Assembly (NCBI RefSeq): GCF_010389155.1
Contig: NC_057769.1
Location: 29,512,735 to 29,576,734 of the forward strand
Length of the DNA: 64,000 nt
Direction: 5' to 3'
Source of the DNA: Erigeron canadensis
Lineage: Eukaryota > Streptophyta > Magnoliopsida > Asterales > Asteraceae
Shown: positions 48,069 to 58,930 of the stretch, piece after piece
Layout: each line of letters opens with the position of its first letter
Position numbering within the stretch: the stretch's first letter is position 1
Notes under the pieces: generated by a model
Told to the model about the DNA's origin: nothing
What the model saw: the letters and a program-made list of their open reading frames with translations, nothing else
Database searches by the model: none
Program-made: the position numbers and the translations under genes

Positions 48069-49208
48069 CTAGTCTCGCCAATACAACTTTAAAGACATTG
48101 TGATTTTCCGAGTCCAAGTTCCTTTATTCTGTTTGGGAATAGCTATCTTCAGAATATCATCCTCTACATCCATTACCATATCATCTGTTTGGATTAGCCA
48201 GGCAGGTACATAAAGCCTAATCAGATATCCTTCATAAACAGCACCAGGATCAGGGCCTTCAAGTCCTACAATCAGTTGAACCATGTTTGCATAGCGGTGT
48301 ATACGTACACAGCCAAAGACATCCGTCAACACTGCAACAAGCATAACAAACCATAAACAATATTTTCCAACGATTTTACGCATTCGTCGTACATCTTCCT
48401 ATATAATAGGTTTCTCATGAATTATGATGGCTTGGCAAAAGAACTTTTTGTGTGAATACTACTTACTAAAAAGCTTTCTCCCGCCCCGGCTGTACAACCA
48501 TATTTTAAAATAAGTTTTAAGCTATAGAGTAGCAACATGTTTGATGTTTCAAAAAGTTGCAATGATGACATGGTTGTTGATTAGTCCAAGTTTTAATTGA
48601 TATTAAAAGTGATGGAGCAGGTTCCTTTCTAATTTGTCATTATACATATAATAAAAAGAAAGAAACAAGAAACAAAAATGATACCATGAGGATGAAACGT
48701 GTAACAAGATTCTACAACATCTTTTTTGGGGAGTCCAGACATGTCGCGGACTAGATAGAGGGCTTTAGCGTCCTCCATAACATCCCACCTAGGATACTTG
48801 TTGGGTAAAGGTTCGACTTTAATATGGCGTCCATCAAGTTTAGTACTCGGGCTAAATTCCTGATTGCTGAAACTTGAGGACAGAACGCATCTGAAATCAT
48901 GTGAAGGGAAAAATAATTCAGGATCATAGCTAACAGTTTCATCATGCATCGAATAATTACAAGAAAAAAAAGGACACCGATCGATATTTATTACTCACTA
49001 TTGACAACATCAAGAACTCCTGGTTCAATGTTGCCAGGTGGCTTTAAGTTGCACCTCGACTTATCAATGTTAGTTAGACGGAAACAGTCAGTGCTAGTGC
49101 TAAAGAAACGAGAATATGAGCCGTTGCGGTTGGCACTGGATGAAAGGAATTGAGAGATCTGGCCGTCAACGGATTACAGGCAACAAGTTTACCAAGGGAG
49201 AAAGCCAT
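48069..49208 (-). pseudogene. mitochondrial-type small heat-shock gene with two frameshifts
   Basis: Three minus-strand exons: 49208-48999, 48890-48685, 48331-48069. Exon 1 begins MAFSLGKLVACNPLTARSL, then its frame must shift by one base near 49145 to continue as SYSRFFSTSTDCFR and CNLKPPGN: a mitochondrial presequence. Exon 2 has LARVLNLMDAIL (family SQVLNLMDQV), then a second shift near 48808 leads into PRWDVMEDAKALYLVRDM and GLPKKDV. Exon 3 carries VFGCVRIHRY, VGLEGPDPGAVYEGY and DDILKIAIPK, ending KLYWRD. Splice phases agree throughout. Each shift lies at a run of three T in the coding strand, and one more T in each would give 226 codons. It is either a young pseudogene or carries two assembly errors. 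A TATA-like tract lies upstream (49243-49258). Intron 2 is absent from the 40.7 kb copy. Confidence 0.75.
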
Positions 49209-49261
49209 GGGCGTCCTAAATATATATATGGAGTCACGAAAAAGATCTGTCTATATATATT

Positions 49262-49372
49262 GGCAAAAATGAAATTGATTGTCAGGGTTCAAATCCCGGC
49301 AATGGAGTATTATGGGGTTAATAGATTAGAGTAGGACTAGAGTAGAATTTACTGTTAAAAAAAAAAAATACT
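49262..49372 (+). mobile_element. SINE family S3, truncated copy
   Basis: TCAGGGTTCAAATCCCGG is a B box. The tail GAATTTACTGTTAAAAAAAA equals the tail of the full copy at 53862-54053 (AAATTTACCGTTAAAAAAAA). The 5' part is shortened. Confidence 0.65.
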
Positions 49373-49484
49373 CCAACATGTAATTGACAAGAAAATATTG
49401 GCTGAATATATACGGAGTATTGTATTTCCTTATTTATTTGGTTAGCTCATCTCTATCTACTATGAAGATATAAACATTTTTATA

Positions 49485-49967
49485 GTGAAAAGTTATTTTG
49501 ATAGATTTTTTTGCGAGAATCTTTGAGAACTTTTCAAATCAAGTCCAACCGATGATTATTCTTTACATGAAAAATGTTTTTTGATTGTTTTCTGAATAAC
49601 TTATGTGTAATTCTGAAGTTTATAATTGTTTGGAGGCATGTATTATCATTCGTTATACAATTATGTGGAGATTTGGATTCTTGATCACATGTGCACGAAT
49701 ATTGCTATGATCACATGTATGCAAGTCGATCACATGTAATCATAGCAATATTCGTGCACATGTGATCAAGAATCCAAATATCCACATAATTGTATAACGG
49801 ATGATAATCCATGCCTCCAAACAATTATAAACTTCAAAATTATACGTAAGTTATTCAGAAAACAATAAAAAAATAATTTTCATGTAAAGAATAATCATTG
49901 GTTGGACTTGATTTGAAAAGTTCTCAAAGGTTCTCGCAAAAAAAGTTTCTCAAAATAACTTTACCCC
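49485..49967. mobile_element. nearly perfect foldback MITE (483 bp)
   Basis: The left arm 49485-49718 and right arm 49732-49967 are reverse complements with only scattered mismatches, separated by a 13-base loop. Ends are GTGAAAAGTTATTTTGA and TCAAAATAACTTTACCCC. ATTTTTATA flanks both ends exactly (49476-49484, 49968-49976), a 9 bp duplication as in Mutator-type elements. A transcript would form a hairpin of about 234 bp. Confidence 0.93.
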
Positions 49968-49976
49968 ATTTTTATA

Positions 49977-50250
49977 TATTATATATATATATGCTTTTTT
50001 ATCTAACTTAAGAAAGATATCACACGGTATCCTTGTGTATTAACACGAGTACATAATCTTAGTAATTAACAGTGGGCTAATAAACAAAACGTCAAGGGGC
50101 AATCCCTCTATATAATCATAAAAAATAAAAATAATAATAAATTTGATGGTTGCACGGAATCAGGCATCTCTACCTCCTTTGTAACCCTGTGTTCATTGTA
50201 GCACAAAATGGGCTACTGTATCACTTTGAAAGCCACCAGCTTCTTTCTTT
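49977..50250. other. intergenic, no gene seen
   Basis: AT-rich; a TATATATATATA tract at about 49978. Confidence 0.5.
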
Positions 50251-50575
50251 TATGGCATTTTCATTAGCTCCTCTTCATTTACTACCGAAGAAAAATTTTT
50301 GGAGCTAATTACTTCAGATATTCGTAATGTCAATCAAGCTCCTAGTGTCAATGATCAAGCTCCTCATGTGAATCAAGCTAGTAATTTTAGTGTTAGTGCT
50401 GCTATAAGTGTAATTGAGGGCATGGTGAACAACAGATTAATGGAAAAAGATGAGTTATGGTGCTTTGCAATTACCTTATTTGAAGATGCGCAAAAAAGAG
50501 AAATTTTATGAGTCTCCCCGACGACCTTGGTAGGCTAAAATGGTTGCAGTATAAACATGAACATGAAAAATGAAG
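50251..50575 (+). pseudogene. Harbinger Myb-type protein, C-terminal relic
   Basis: The frame reads FTTEEKFLELITSDIRN, then AAISVIEGMVNNRLMEKDEL, then LWCFAITLFEDAQKREIL and a TGA at 50509. Shifting one frame from 50510 it continues SLPDDLGRLKWLQYKHEHEK and stops. This is the conserved tail of plant Myb/SANT-like proteins of PIF/Harbinger type (KxELYCFALxLFxxxxKREMF, then LKxRxxWLKxxYE). The N-terminal SANT region is missing upstream, so the copy is truncated and frameshifted. Confidence 0.65.
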
Positions 50576-50819
50576 TATCTTTTTAGTGTCGTTTGTGAGC
50601 TGCAAAACTAGAGTACTATTATGCATTTAGTTATCTGAACTTTTTTTTAGAGCTTATTGTATTTTTGAGTTTAGTGTTATAATTTGGTTTCAGTAATGAC
50701 TTTGTAGTACAGTTATCTCTTTATGTGTTTGTGTTTTATTAGTTATGGGATATGATTTCATTCTTTCTTGTTTTAATACATTGTGAAATATTATAGGTGT
50801 ATATTATAACCATGGATAT

Positions 50820-51340
50820 TGAAAGAAGAAGGAAAAGAAAAATACTTTATTGTTTATATTTGCTAAAGATTTCACGAACTAAAAGGGCCATAGTAGCTTG
50901 GTACTTTTACAAGTTGATGTAGGCCCAGGCCCAAGTGTTAAAGATGAGACCCTTTTGTACTTGAAAGGTCAAGATAAAAAGAGGCTCTCACTAAAATGGC
51001 CATAACTTTTGCTATAGAGCTCCGATTTTGACGTATGACCACTCGAAACGACCGTCGGAAAGAGGAGCATCAAGTTGCAAACAGCCAAAGGTGGTTTGGG
51101 TTGGTCTTCGGGCCCAAAACACCATTTTCTAGGAGTTATGGACCTTTTTATATGTTTTTCGAGTTTTTCGGCTTTTATTTTCGTTATAACTTTCGGCCCA
51201 CTTATGTTTTTAGGCCCGTTCAAATTTTGCATGCTTATTTATATTGTTGTAAACATTGGGAAATGATCAGACTTCAAAAATTAATTTTTCCTTGCACATG
51301 TATTTGTTTGTGTGAAAATCCCTAATTTTCGGTATTCTTT
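50820..51340. other. transcribed-repeat-like spacer, no gene
   Basis: Between the two Harbinger relics. It contains AAAATGGCCATAACTTTTGC, GAGCTCCGATTTTGACGTAT and TAGGAGTTATGGACCTTTTT, phrases typical of dispersed plant repeats. Overlapping frames on both strands are not conserved proteins. Confidence 0.4.
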
Positions 51341-51387
51341 TAGAATCAACGAACTTTAGAAGAATTGTTTCTGGGTATTCTTCAAAT

Positions 51388-51720
51388 CAACAGAATCAAT
51401 TGTCTATCCATAAATTCTGTCTACGTCACAAGTATATACACAAAGAGCCATGCATGAAATCTTTACAAACAGGTGAATCTTGGATAAATGAAGTTCTAAA
51501 TGGTAACCCCATTCGATCTGTTAATGCATTCAGCAAGCATCCGGATGTATTTATGAAATTATGTGCTGAACTAGTATCAAAATATGGATTGAAGCCAAGT
51601 GATAAGATGTCCGCTATTGAAAAGTTAGGGGTATTCTTAATGACAATCGCGTTAGGTGTATCGAATAGGGCTGTTGGGGAGCGTTTTCAACGGTCAGGGG
51701 AGATTAGTCAGGGGAAATAA
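51388..51720 (+). pseudogene. PIF/Harbinger nuclease (ALP1-like), N-terminal fragment
   Basis: Reads KYIHKEPCMKSLQTGESW, then EVLNGNPIRSVNAF, then YGLKPSDKMSAIEKLGVFL and NRAVGERFQRSGE, the N-terminal part of plant HARBI1/ALP1-like DDE nucleases, where FQRSGETVSRxF normally continues into the catalytic core. Here the frame ends GEISQGK and stop at 51720, and no catalytic D, D or E region was found downstream. It lies 0.8 kb after the Myb-type relic in the same orientation, the usual two-gene arrangement of a Harbinger element. Confidence 0.78.
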
Positions 51721-53847
51721 ATTCAGTTACTCGATGAATTTGAATGCTTAAAAGGTAAGAATTATATCTCCTTTGGATTTTGAAAGCTTTTTATTTGTGG
51801 TTGTAGGACTTTAGTCGATGATGCCTGACTTTAGACCAAGTTTGTCATTTTTAAGAGTGTATGTGTTAACTTTAAGATCCTGATGAATGCTAACTTCAAC
51901 CTTTTCACAACACTTTTGCATTATTTGTTTTTGTGTGTTTGCTAGTTCGCACTGCTTTCACATAGGTTAGTCAGGAACTCACGATAAATGTAGTTGACTT
52001 GGAGCAAGATGAGCTGATAAATAATTTTTTCTTTTTGTGATGATTTCAATGCTCAATTGGATTGGATAATATTATTCGAACATATGTATGGATTAAATGT
52101 GGAATTTATGAGTCACTTCTAGAACCTTTTTTTTGTCGATAAAGAAATGAGAGATCCATTAAGCTCATAATTGACAGTCGAAGTTACCACCTAAAGTGAT
52201 GACTCGACACTAATTATATTCATGTATGCTTTTTGTACTTTGTATACAATGGTGAACGAACCAGAGATAAGCTATTGATGGAACAATTCTGTTGGGCACT
52301 TTGGTTCTTTTTGTTAGTATAACCAGAATGATAATACTGCATGCACGTATTTTTTTTATGAATTCCAGATGTGTTTGGTAAGTATGTTGTTGTGTTTAAT
52401 CATGTTTTCTGTTATAAGAATTAAAACTTATATAATCCAAATATTATTAGCACAGTATTTATTTTCTCTCCGGTGATGACAACTCATGAATCTAGTCATT
52501 AGTAAAGGAGGGATACTTTTGAGCTCTACCACCATCAGAATCTGGAGCCTAAATGTACTCATTGAACCATTTTGGCTTTAATAAAAAATGCTATCCTGGA
52601 AAGAAAGCTCTTCCTTAGAGTAAAGTGTCCATCTCTCTGTTGACTTTATCCTGGAAAATTAGGAGGTTCTAAATGAAAATGGTTTAAGATCTCCGTGCTC
52701 CTAATGTACATTTCTTGTATTACATTTGTAATGAGTAAGACCTCTGAACCAAAATGTCAAGTTGGTGGAAGCACAATTACTACCGGTCAATGTACTCTTA
52801 AGAAAAGTAAAAAAGAGCAACGGAACAATTGGTTACCTTGTTCTACTGATTTTAGTGTTGTTTCTCTTTTTCCATTATTGCCACACTAGTTGTAAATTTA
52901 TGTCCTCTAATTTGCTTTGATGATGCATACATGCTATAGCATGTATATAGGGGCAGCTCCAATTTGCATGATGCTACTTATAAAAGCTTTCATAGAATAT
53001 AATAACCTTACAAACAACCATACTTTGTGTCCTATACTGTAATGTATCATCTATCCTTTACTTTTCACTTTTTGAACTAGTTGATTAGTTGAAGGGAAAG
53101 ACTCTGTTACCATGAGTTGGCTATGATAATTGATAAATTTCAACTTTTGCAATAAAGATACTATTAATCTCTTATGGAAATTATGTTGTTTTATGCAACC
53201 AGAAGGAGCATCCCCTCATAACTCAATGAATCATGTAGCACTTTATATTGTAAGTAACATCGAAGTGGTGTTGTATATCACATGTCAAATTCTGTTTGTG
53301 TCTTATTATTTATTATTTTGTAGGTTTTATTTTTGTGTTCAAAGCAGTAAGTGATGGTACACTTAATGCAGGAGAGAATGAAAGTGCACCAACAACTTTG
53401 TTGCCCCAAATCATCTACCTCGACTCCGTTGACGTTGGAATGATTGAAAGTCAACGTCGAAGTGCACAAAATGTTAATGATCGGTCTGTGGAAGGGTCTG
53501 TTATGTTTAGCTAATGAGTTAGTTTATTATTCTTGTCTTTCTACGTTACTATATATACAGTATTTTACTTTGAATATATTGTTTAGGGTGACTTGATTTA
53601 TTATGCATTGTAGACTTGTAGTGATGCTTCCGTTTTTAATTTGAAATGTCATTGTTGCTTTCAAACTTGAATTTATTGACATTTTCCTATATATTTTATG
53701 TATTTTGTTTATAGTGAATTTATTGTCTTCAATGATATATTGTTATGTAATGTAAAGTTGATAGTCGAAAGAAGAAAAACAAAAACAAAAATATAAACTC
53801 GTGGCCAGGTTCTATTACTATCTTGCGGTAGGAGGAAAGGGGGTTCT
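51721..53847. other. intergenic, downstream of the Harbinger relic
   Basis: No further transposase exons seen. A plus frame at 53296-53514 contains a polar, exon-like stretch (AGENESAPTTLLPQIIYLD) but has no start, splice support or recognised family. Confidence 0.4.
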
Positions 53848-53861
53848 AAATAGAAAAGGCA

Positions 53862-54053
53862 ACCAATCATCATTACATGGATTGGTATATGATGGAGTCT
53901 GAGACTGAGAGGTTTTGGGTTCAAATCCTGGTGTGAGCAAAATGCTCCCAGTATGGAGACAGGGGTTTTCCTATCATGGGTTTCTTCTGAAATTGGAGTT
54001 GGACATATGAAGAGGCATGTCGTTGAGCCCAAATTTACCGTTAAAAAAAAATA
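53862..54053 (+). mobile_element. tRNA-derived SINE, family S3, full copy
   Basis: A box region GGATTGGTATATGATGGAG, B box TTTTGGGTTCAAATCCTGG, tail AAATTTACCGTTAAAAAAAA. Flanked by an exact 14 bp duplication, AAATAGAAAAGGCA (53848-53861 and 54054-54067). Confidence 0.9.
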
Positions 54054-54067
54054 AAATAGAAAAGGCA

Positions 54068-54499
54068 GGTTTTATTAGTGAAGGAGGCAGGGTCTCCCCT
54101 CATAGGACAAGGCTCTAAAGCAGTTCCACACTTTTTAACCAGGAAACATTAAAGAACGTGTAGTATTTACATACTATCACATACGGTAAATATTATGTCT
54201 TCGGATAATGCCCGGGTGAAAACTAGTTTTGACTAAAACCCAACTATTTCTTTGGCAATACCGTGATATAATTCATATAAAATTAAGACATTCAATTGTG
54301 TTATGTATTTGATTACATATTGATGTTTCTCTTTTACAGATCAATTAAATGACGATATGTTTGAAGTATTGAAAAATTGGATTGTGGGCCTTGCGCTCAA
54401 ACATATCGTCCAACACTTCAAACTTTAAATTACCTTACAAATTTATAACATCTCTAGTTTTGGAATATATCTGAGATTTATTTCTCAATTTCTCAATTC

Positions 54500-54531
<32 letters not shown>

Positions 54532-54590
54532 GTTTTGTACGCTTTTGTTGTTCATGACTTTTAATGTTACAAATATTGAATATAAAAATT
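54068..54590. other. intergenic with a local inverted repeat
   Basis: GACGATATGTTTGA(A/G)-GT (54351) is mirrored by CAAACATATCGTC (54399), and TTGAAGT by ACTTCAA, so 54350-54425 can fold. A (TA)n run lies at 54509-54530. Confidence 0.5.
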
Positions 54591-54746
54591 GGGTTTTGCT
54601 AAACAAAGCCCTAAGGGCTTTCGTTAAGGTACATTAATTAGTTGTACACTTACTATAAAATTCAAGGGGTGAGCTTTTAATATGGAAATGTACAATCTTT
54701 TTATGCACGTTAAGTGAAGCCCTTATGGTTTTGTTTAGCATTTTCC
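54591..54746. mobile_element. Mutator-type MITE M1, complete copy
   Basis: The ends GGGTTTTGCTAAACAAAGCC and GGTTTTGTTTAGCATTTTCC are inverted repeats extending about 28 bp. ATAAAAATT is duplicated exactly on both sides (54582-54590, 54747-54755). 156 bp. Diverged relatives lie at 29051 and 39165. Confidence 0.92.
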
Positions 54747-54755
54747 ATAAAAATT

Positions 54756-55579
54756 TGCCTTAACCTCAGTAATTTGTTTACAGTTAATATATGTACTTTA
54801 CAAGTTTACAATGCATCAAGGGCATTATTATATATTGGTTATGATGCATTTAACTACCTTTTTACTCTTTTAGGAGTGCGTTACTTTCTCTTTATTGATA
54901 TACCTTTTAGAAGTTAGGACTATATGGTAAGCTACCTCTAGAATCTTGATCCCATGGACATTTGGTTCATTATGCAATCATGTGATATGCATGCTCGATC
55001 TGAATGAGTAAACAACCATATAAAAAGATAAGCTCACCCTTCTATATGTCGAGACAGTCCAGTCTTTGTGGCAATGCTCCCTTGGATTGGTAGCTAGGGG
55101 TCATTTAAAGTACATATATGTATTGTTCATTTGATTTTATTTGGCAAACAAAAAATGATTAATTCTTTTCAAATAATTGAATCGAGTTGAATTGAAGAGT
55201 AGAGAAACATATAGAGTTGTATGCGTCTGACGCTCTAACAAACTTTTTTGACCTTTGGACGAATTAAATACGTACATTGAAGAGGTTGGGCATAGTTGCC
55301 ATGTATTAAAGTAATAAGATGAGGTTGTCCAAATAGATACCCTTTTTGAATGTGATTATTAGAATCAGTTTCTAACTGGTGTTCCTATGTTCAAAAAAAA
55401 AAACTGGTGTTTTCCTAATTTCAATACCTCAAGTCATTAGTTATTTTCATATTGTTGATTAACGATGTGAATGTTGGAATGAGTTTGTAACTAATATGAA
55501 ATATGTATAACCAAGAAGGAATTGGTTATTGTTGTATGTAGAAAGTGATCACACGATTGGTATTGATTTCAACTGTTTA
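54756..55579. other. intergenic, no gene seen
   Basis: AT-rich; nothing supportable. Confidence 0.5.
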
Positions 55580-55860
55580 TTTTTTATTTTTTTTTTTGAA
55601 TAGCCAAGATTTTTATTGATACTATAATAAAAGAAACATTACACTTACAATAAAAGTGATGGACTTGTTGCCCATATATGCCAAGGAATAGCTTTTCTAT
55701 CATGATGATTAGAAATCCAAAAATAAAAAAGAGATGCGTTATCACAAGATTCTCGCTCGTCCGATATGAAGAACATTATTTTTATGTTTCCAAATCGACC
55801 ACTATCCAAGTAGCTTCCAACCAATGTTTAAACTTTGACGGGAGTAACGAATATTTTTAA
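55580..55860 (-). mobile_element. 5'-truncated LINE tail 2
   Basis: On the minus strand a frame of about 44 codons reads SDERESCDNASLFYFWISNH and IPWHIWATSPSLLL before its stop, like the C terminus of plant L1-type reverse transcriptases. It is followed by TCAATAAAAATCTTGGCTATTC and an A tail (T run at about 55588-55597). Confidence 0.6.
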
Positions 55861-56185
55861 AGATGTTCAATACATTCCACATGGTAGGCTGGTAGTCACA
55901 TAGAAGGCTGGTTTCATACCTTTCCTCTCGAAATTACGCTGATTATACCCAACGTATGCAAATTTCTACTCGGACCATACTGAAGGCTAACGCCGTTACG
56001 TGGCCGTTAAAAACTCCCCAACGTGACTTGCACGTGAGGGGTAAAGATGTAATTTCACGTCTCTTAATTACTTAAATAGTACCTAACGTTTGCACGATAT
56101 TTCTGATTTCATGCCTAATGTTTTTCTTAATTACTTAAATGGTACCTAATGTTTAGTTATTAAGTTTTTTTTATTTTTTCTTTTG
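55861..56185. other. repeat-derived spacer
   Basis: GTACCTAACGTTTGCACG (about 56089) and CCCAACGTATGCAAATTT (about 55948), with GTACCTAATGTTTAG (about 56143), look like degraded TE sequence with CGTTA words; boundaries unclear. Confidence 0.4.
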
Positions 56186-56189
56186 AAAG

Positions 56190-56595
56190 GTGAATTCCGT
56201 TTTAAGTCAATGTCTTAAAAACCGGTATTTTAGTCATATTGGTGTGGATAATTTTTTGGTATTATTGGTATTACCGAAAATACTGGCCGGTATGACTATT
56301 TTTAATTTGTTTTATTTTTCTTTTATGAAAACTTTCCGAAACTTATTACAATTTAACGAAAATAGTCAAAATGCACTTATAATCCAGTAAAAAATAATAC
56401 CAAATAAGTTTTTTATAACAAAATATAAGTTTAAATTCACAAATAACCAAAAATAGCATTAAAGTATCATAAAAGTAATTTTATAAAAAATTCAAATTTT
56501 CTTTTTCGAAAATATTGGGAATACCGCAACGGTAATACCAAAAATATCCAAAAATACCAGAAATATTAGCCGGTATTTAAAACATTGCTTTAAGC
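56190..56595. mobile_element. TIR element with CCGGTAT motifs
   Basis: CAATGTCTTAAAAACCGGTAT (56207) is mirrored by GCCGGTATTTAAAACATTG (56569). Inner GGTATTACCG and ACGGTAATACC are also inverted. About 400 bp, no transposase. The target duplication is unclear. Confidence 0.6.
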
Positions 56596-58880
56596 TTCGT
56601 GTCGCAGTAAATATATTTTTATACATTAATTAACTCTATATACTATGCTGAATTGAATAAATAATTGGACTTAAAATTTTAAAAAGAGATTTAGATGTAC
56701 CAAGAGAAATATATTTGTAACTCACACGGTACCGCGCAGTAGTGCACTTCCGGTTTCCCTTTACTAGTAGGGGTCCCGTGGTTCCTATGCCGCCGCCTTT
56801 CCCGATCCTTTTCTTTTAGTGCTTCGACCCCGATGGTAACGGCGAGTATGATGTAAATGTAATAATGAAATACCATGTTAGTTTTACGGGTGGTTATTCC
56901 CGAGTTTTCTTTGACGGTGGTTGTTATGTCATCTATAACAATAGATAATGTGAAGAATAATTCTTGTGGTAAGTAGGCCTCATATGTCACTTTTGTTACA
57001 TTAATATTCTCGTGGTAAGTAGGTATTATTTCAACATCCTCGTTATTACTGTTTGTGTAAAAGTAGAAACATCATCGTTTTGTATAAGTGAAAATATAAA
57101 TAAAATATGTAAAAAGTTTATCCATAATTCCATATGGTTTGCTTAATAATGCTGTTTAAATGCATAAGATGACCAAATTATATACTCCTATGATTTAAAC
57201 ACCTTTGGTTGTTTCTTACATGGATTGATTATTAAAGCCTTTAAATTAAAGGACCTTTTTTTCTCAACAAACCATGAAAAAAAGACAACAACTTTATAAA
57301 CCACGTATGGGAAATTGGGAATAAGTGCAATAAAACTAAAGGTTAGGTAGATAACAAAAGTTGATAATGAGTGTATTTGGTTTAATAGTTTATAAGGGAG
57401 AGAGGGAAAAAACTTTGTCACTATATAAAAACTTCGATCTTAAATTTGGTCACTGACATTGAATTACCAGCTTAAAAAAAATTAATTACTAATAACTAAC
57501 ATATTATTATTTTTAGAAAAATAAATAGATAGCAAAAGTTTCCTAGATATCTTTACGAAATAACTTTGTTTTGCATACTCGTACAAAAATGGTACAATAT
57601 GCAGTAGACATATCATGAATGATATCCGGTCTAAAAGTGGTTGAGGTGAGATAGTCACTTATTTTTTAAAAAAATAGTAATTGTACCATTGTTTTTTATT
57701 AATCTATCACAAGGGACTAGTTTTCTAGCATACAATACAAGTCAGTGTTGCTTATATGTGATAGATTTATTACTTATGGTGATACAATTATTACTTTCTT
57801 TAAGTTAATGGTGAAAAAGACATAAGTTCAAATTTGACATCTAATAAATAAAATTAAATTTCATCTTGACTGTGAGACTTTTTTCGTATGTGATCTTGTT
57901 TATCATTAAAACAAAAACCTTACATGACCTAAACAAGCATTTATCATAAATAGCAATGATTTGTAAACGATAAAAATGTCATTTAAATGACACTTGCTTA
58001 ATGATATGTATTTGATGTGAACCATAATATTAATCAATAAGGGAAAATGGAGTGGTATCTAAGGAGGACAAAAAAAAAATATGCCGATGAAGAATCCGAT
58101 AATCGAATCTGGTTTAAATTTTATTAATTGAGAATTGAGTGTGTGTTTTAAGTTCATTAGGCTTTTTAGCTTTCATTTTATACCTTTTTTTATAAATAAA
58201 AAAAAAATCATGATTTTTTTTATTTTTAAAAATGTTAAAAATGTGTAATATTCTCATTAAGAACTCTTTAATTTTTTTTCACATTTACTACTCTCTTAAC
58301 ACTAATTACATTTACAGGTGTGGAGGAACGAAGATGACGACGACCAGATATGCAGATCCAGAATTTTTTTTTAGTTTGTATAGATTTAACCCTTAAAGTT
58401 ATTTTGAAGTCACATATTTCATCCTTTGTTCTTTGACAAGTTTCATTTCAGCACCCACATGTATACAAGTTTTAATTTTAACCCTCAAATGTCATCAGGT
58501 ATGGTTATTGGGACTTATATTTTGGTCTTTCAAACTAAACTATATTTATTTTAGTTAACTATTATATACATAATTAAGATATATATAGTCTTTGGTTCGG
58601 GTCGGTTTTAATAGTCGGTTTTTGCATGTGAAACCAATACCCGAACCGATCCTTTCGGTTTTTGGAAAACATAAACCAATTCAATCGGTTTGATTCGGTT
58701 TTCGGTTTTCTCGGTTCAGTTTTTTCGTTTTTTTTTATTTTACGGTTCGATTTTTGCTCACCTCTTACAGTAGCCTTGTGGTGAATGGAAAATTTTGGTT
58801 TGTAGGTACTGTACTACTGTACTTCACAATTCTCATAGTCCTTCCTAAACTACCAGGTATATATTTGTCTTTTTTATTAC
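56596..58880. other. intergenic, no gene seen
   Basis: A GC-richer patch at 56725-56850 lies in a minus frame with a basic segment (EKDRERRRHRNH) but no recognised family. About 58585-58770 is rich in CGGTT words. No exon chain supportable. Confidence 0.45.
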
Positions 58881-58930
58881 AAGTTGTTTAGTATATCCTA
58901 CATTCTGGTGCAGGATATACTAAACAACTT
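58881..58930. repeat. perfect 19 bp hairpin
   Basis: AAGTTGTTTAGTATATCCT (58881-58899) and AGGATATACTAAACAACTT (58912-58930) are exact reverse complements around a 12-base loop. About 0.9 kb upstream of the epsin promoter. Confidence 0.95.

Noticed and set aside
48629..48949. Start codon at 48949 for a 106-residue sHSP-like protein
   Set aside because: The ATG lies in an intron between the presequence exon and exon 2, and homology begins only after the acceptor at 48891.
56691..56990. 99-codon minus-strand frame
   Set aside because: Basic, somewhat GC-rich, but no start context, no family and no splice support.
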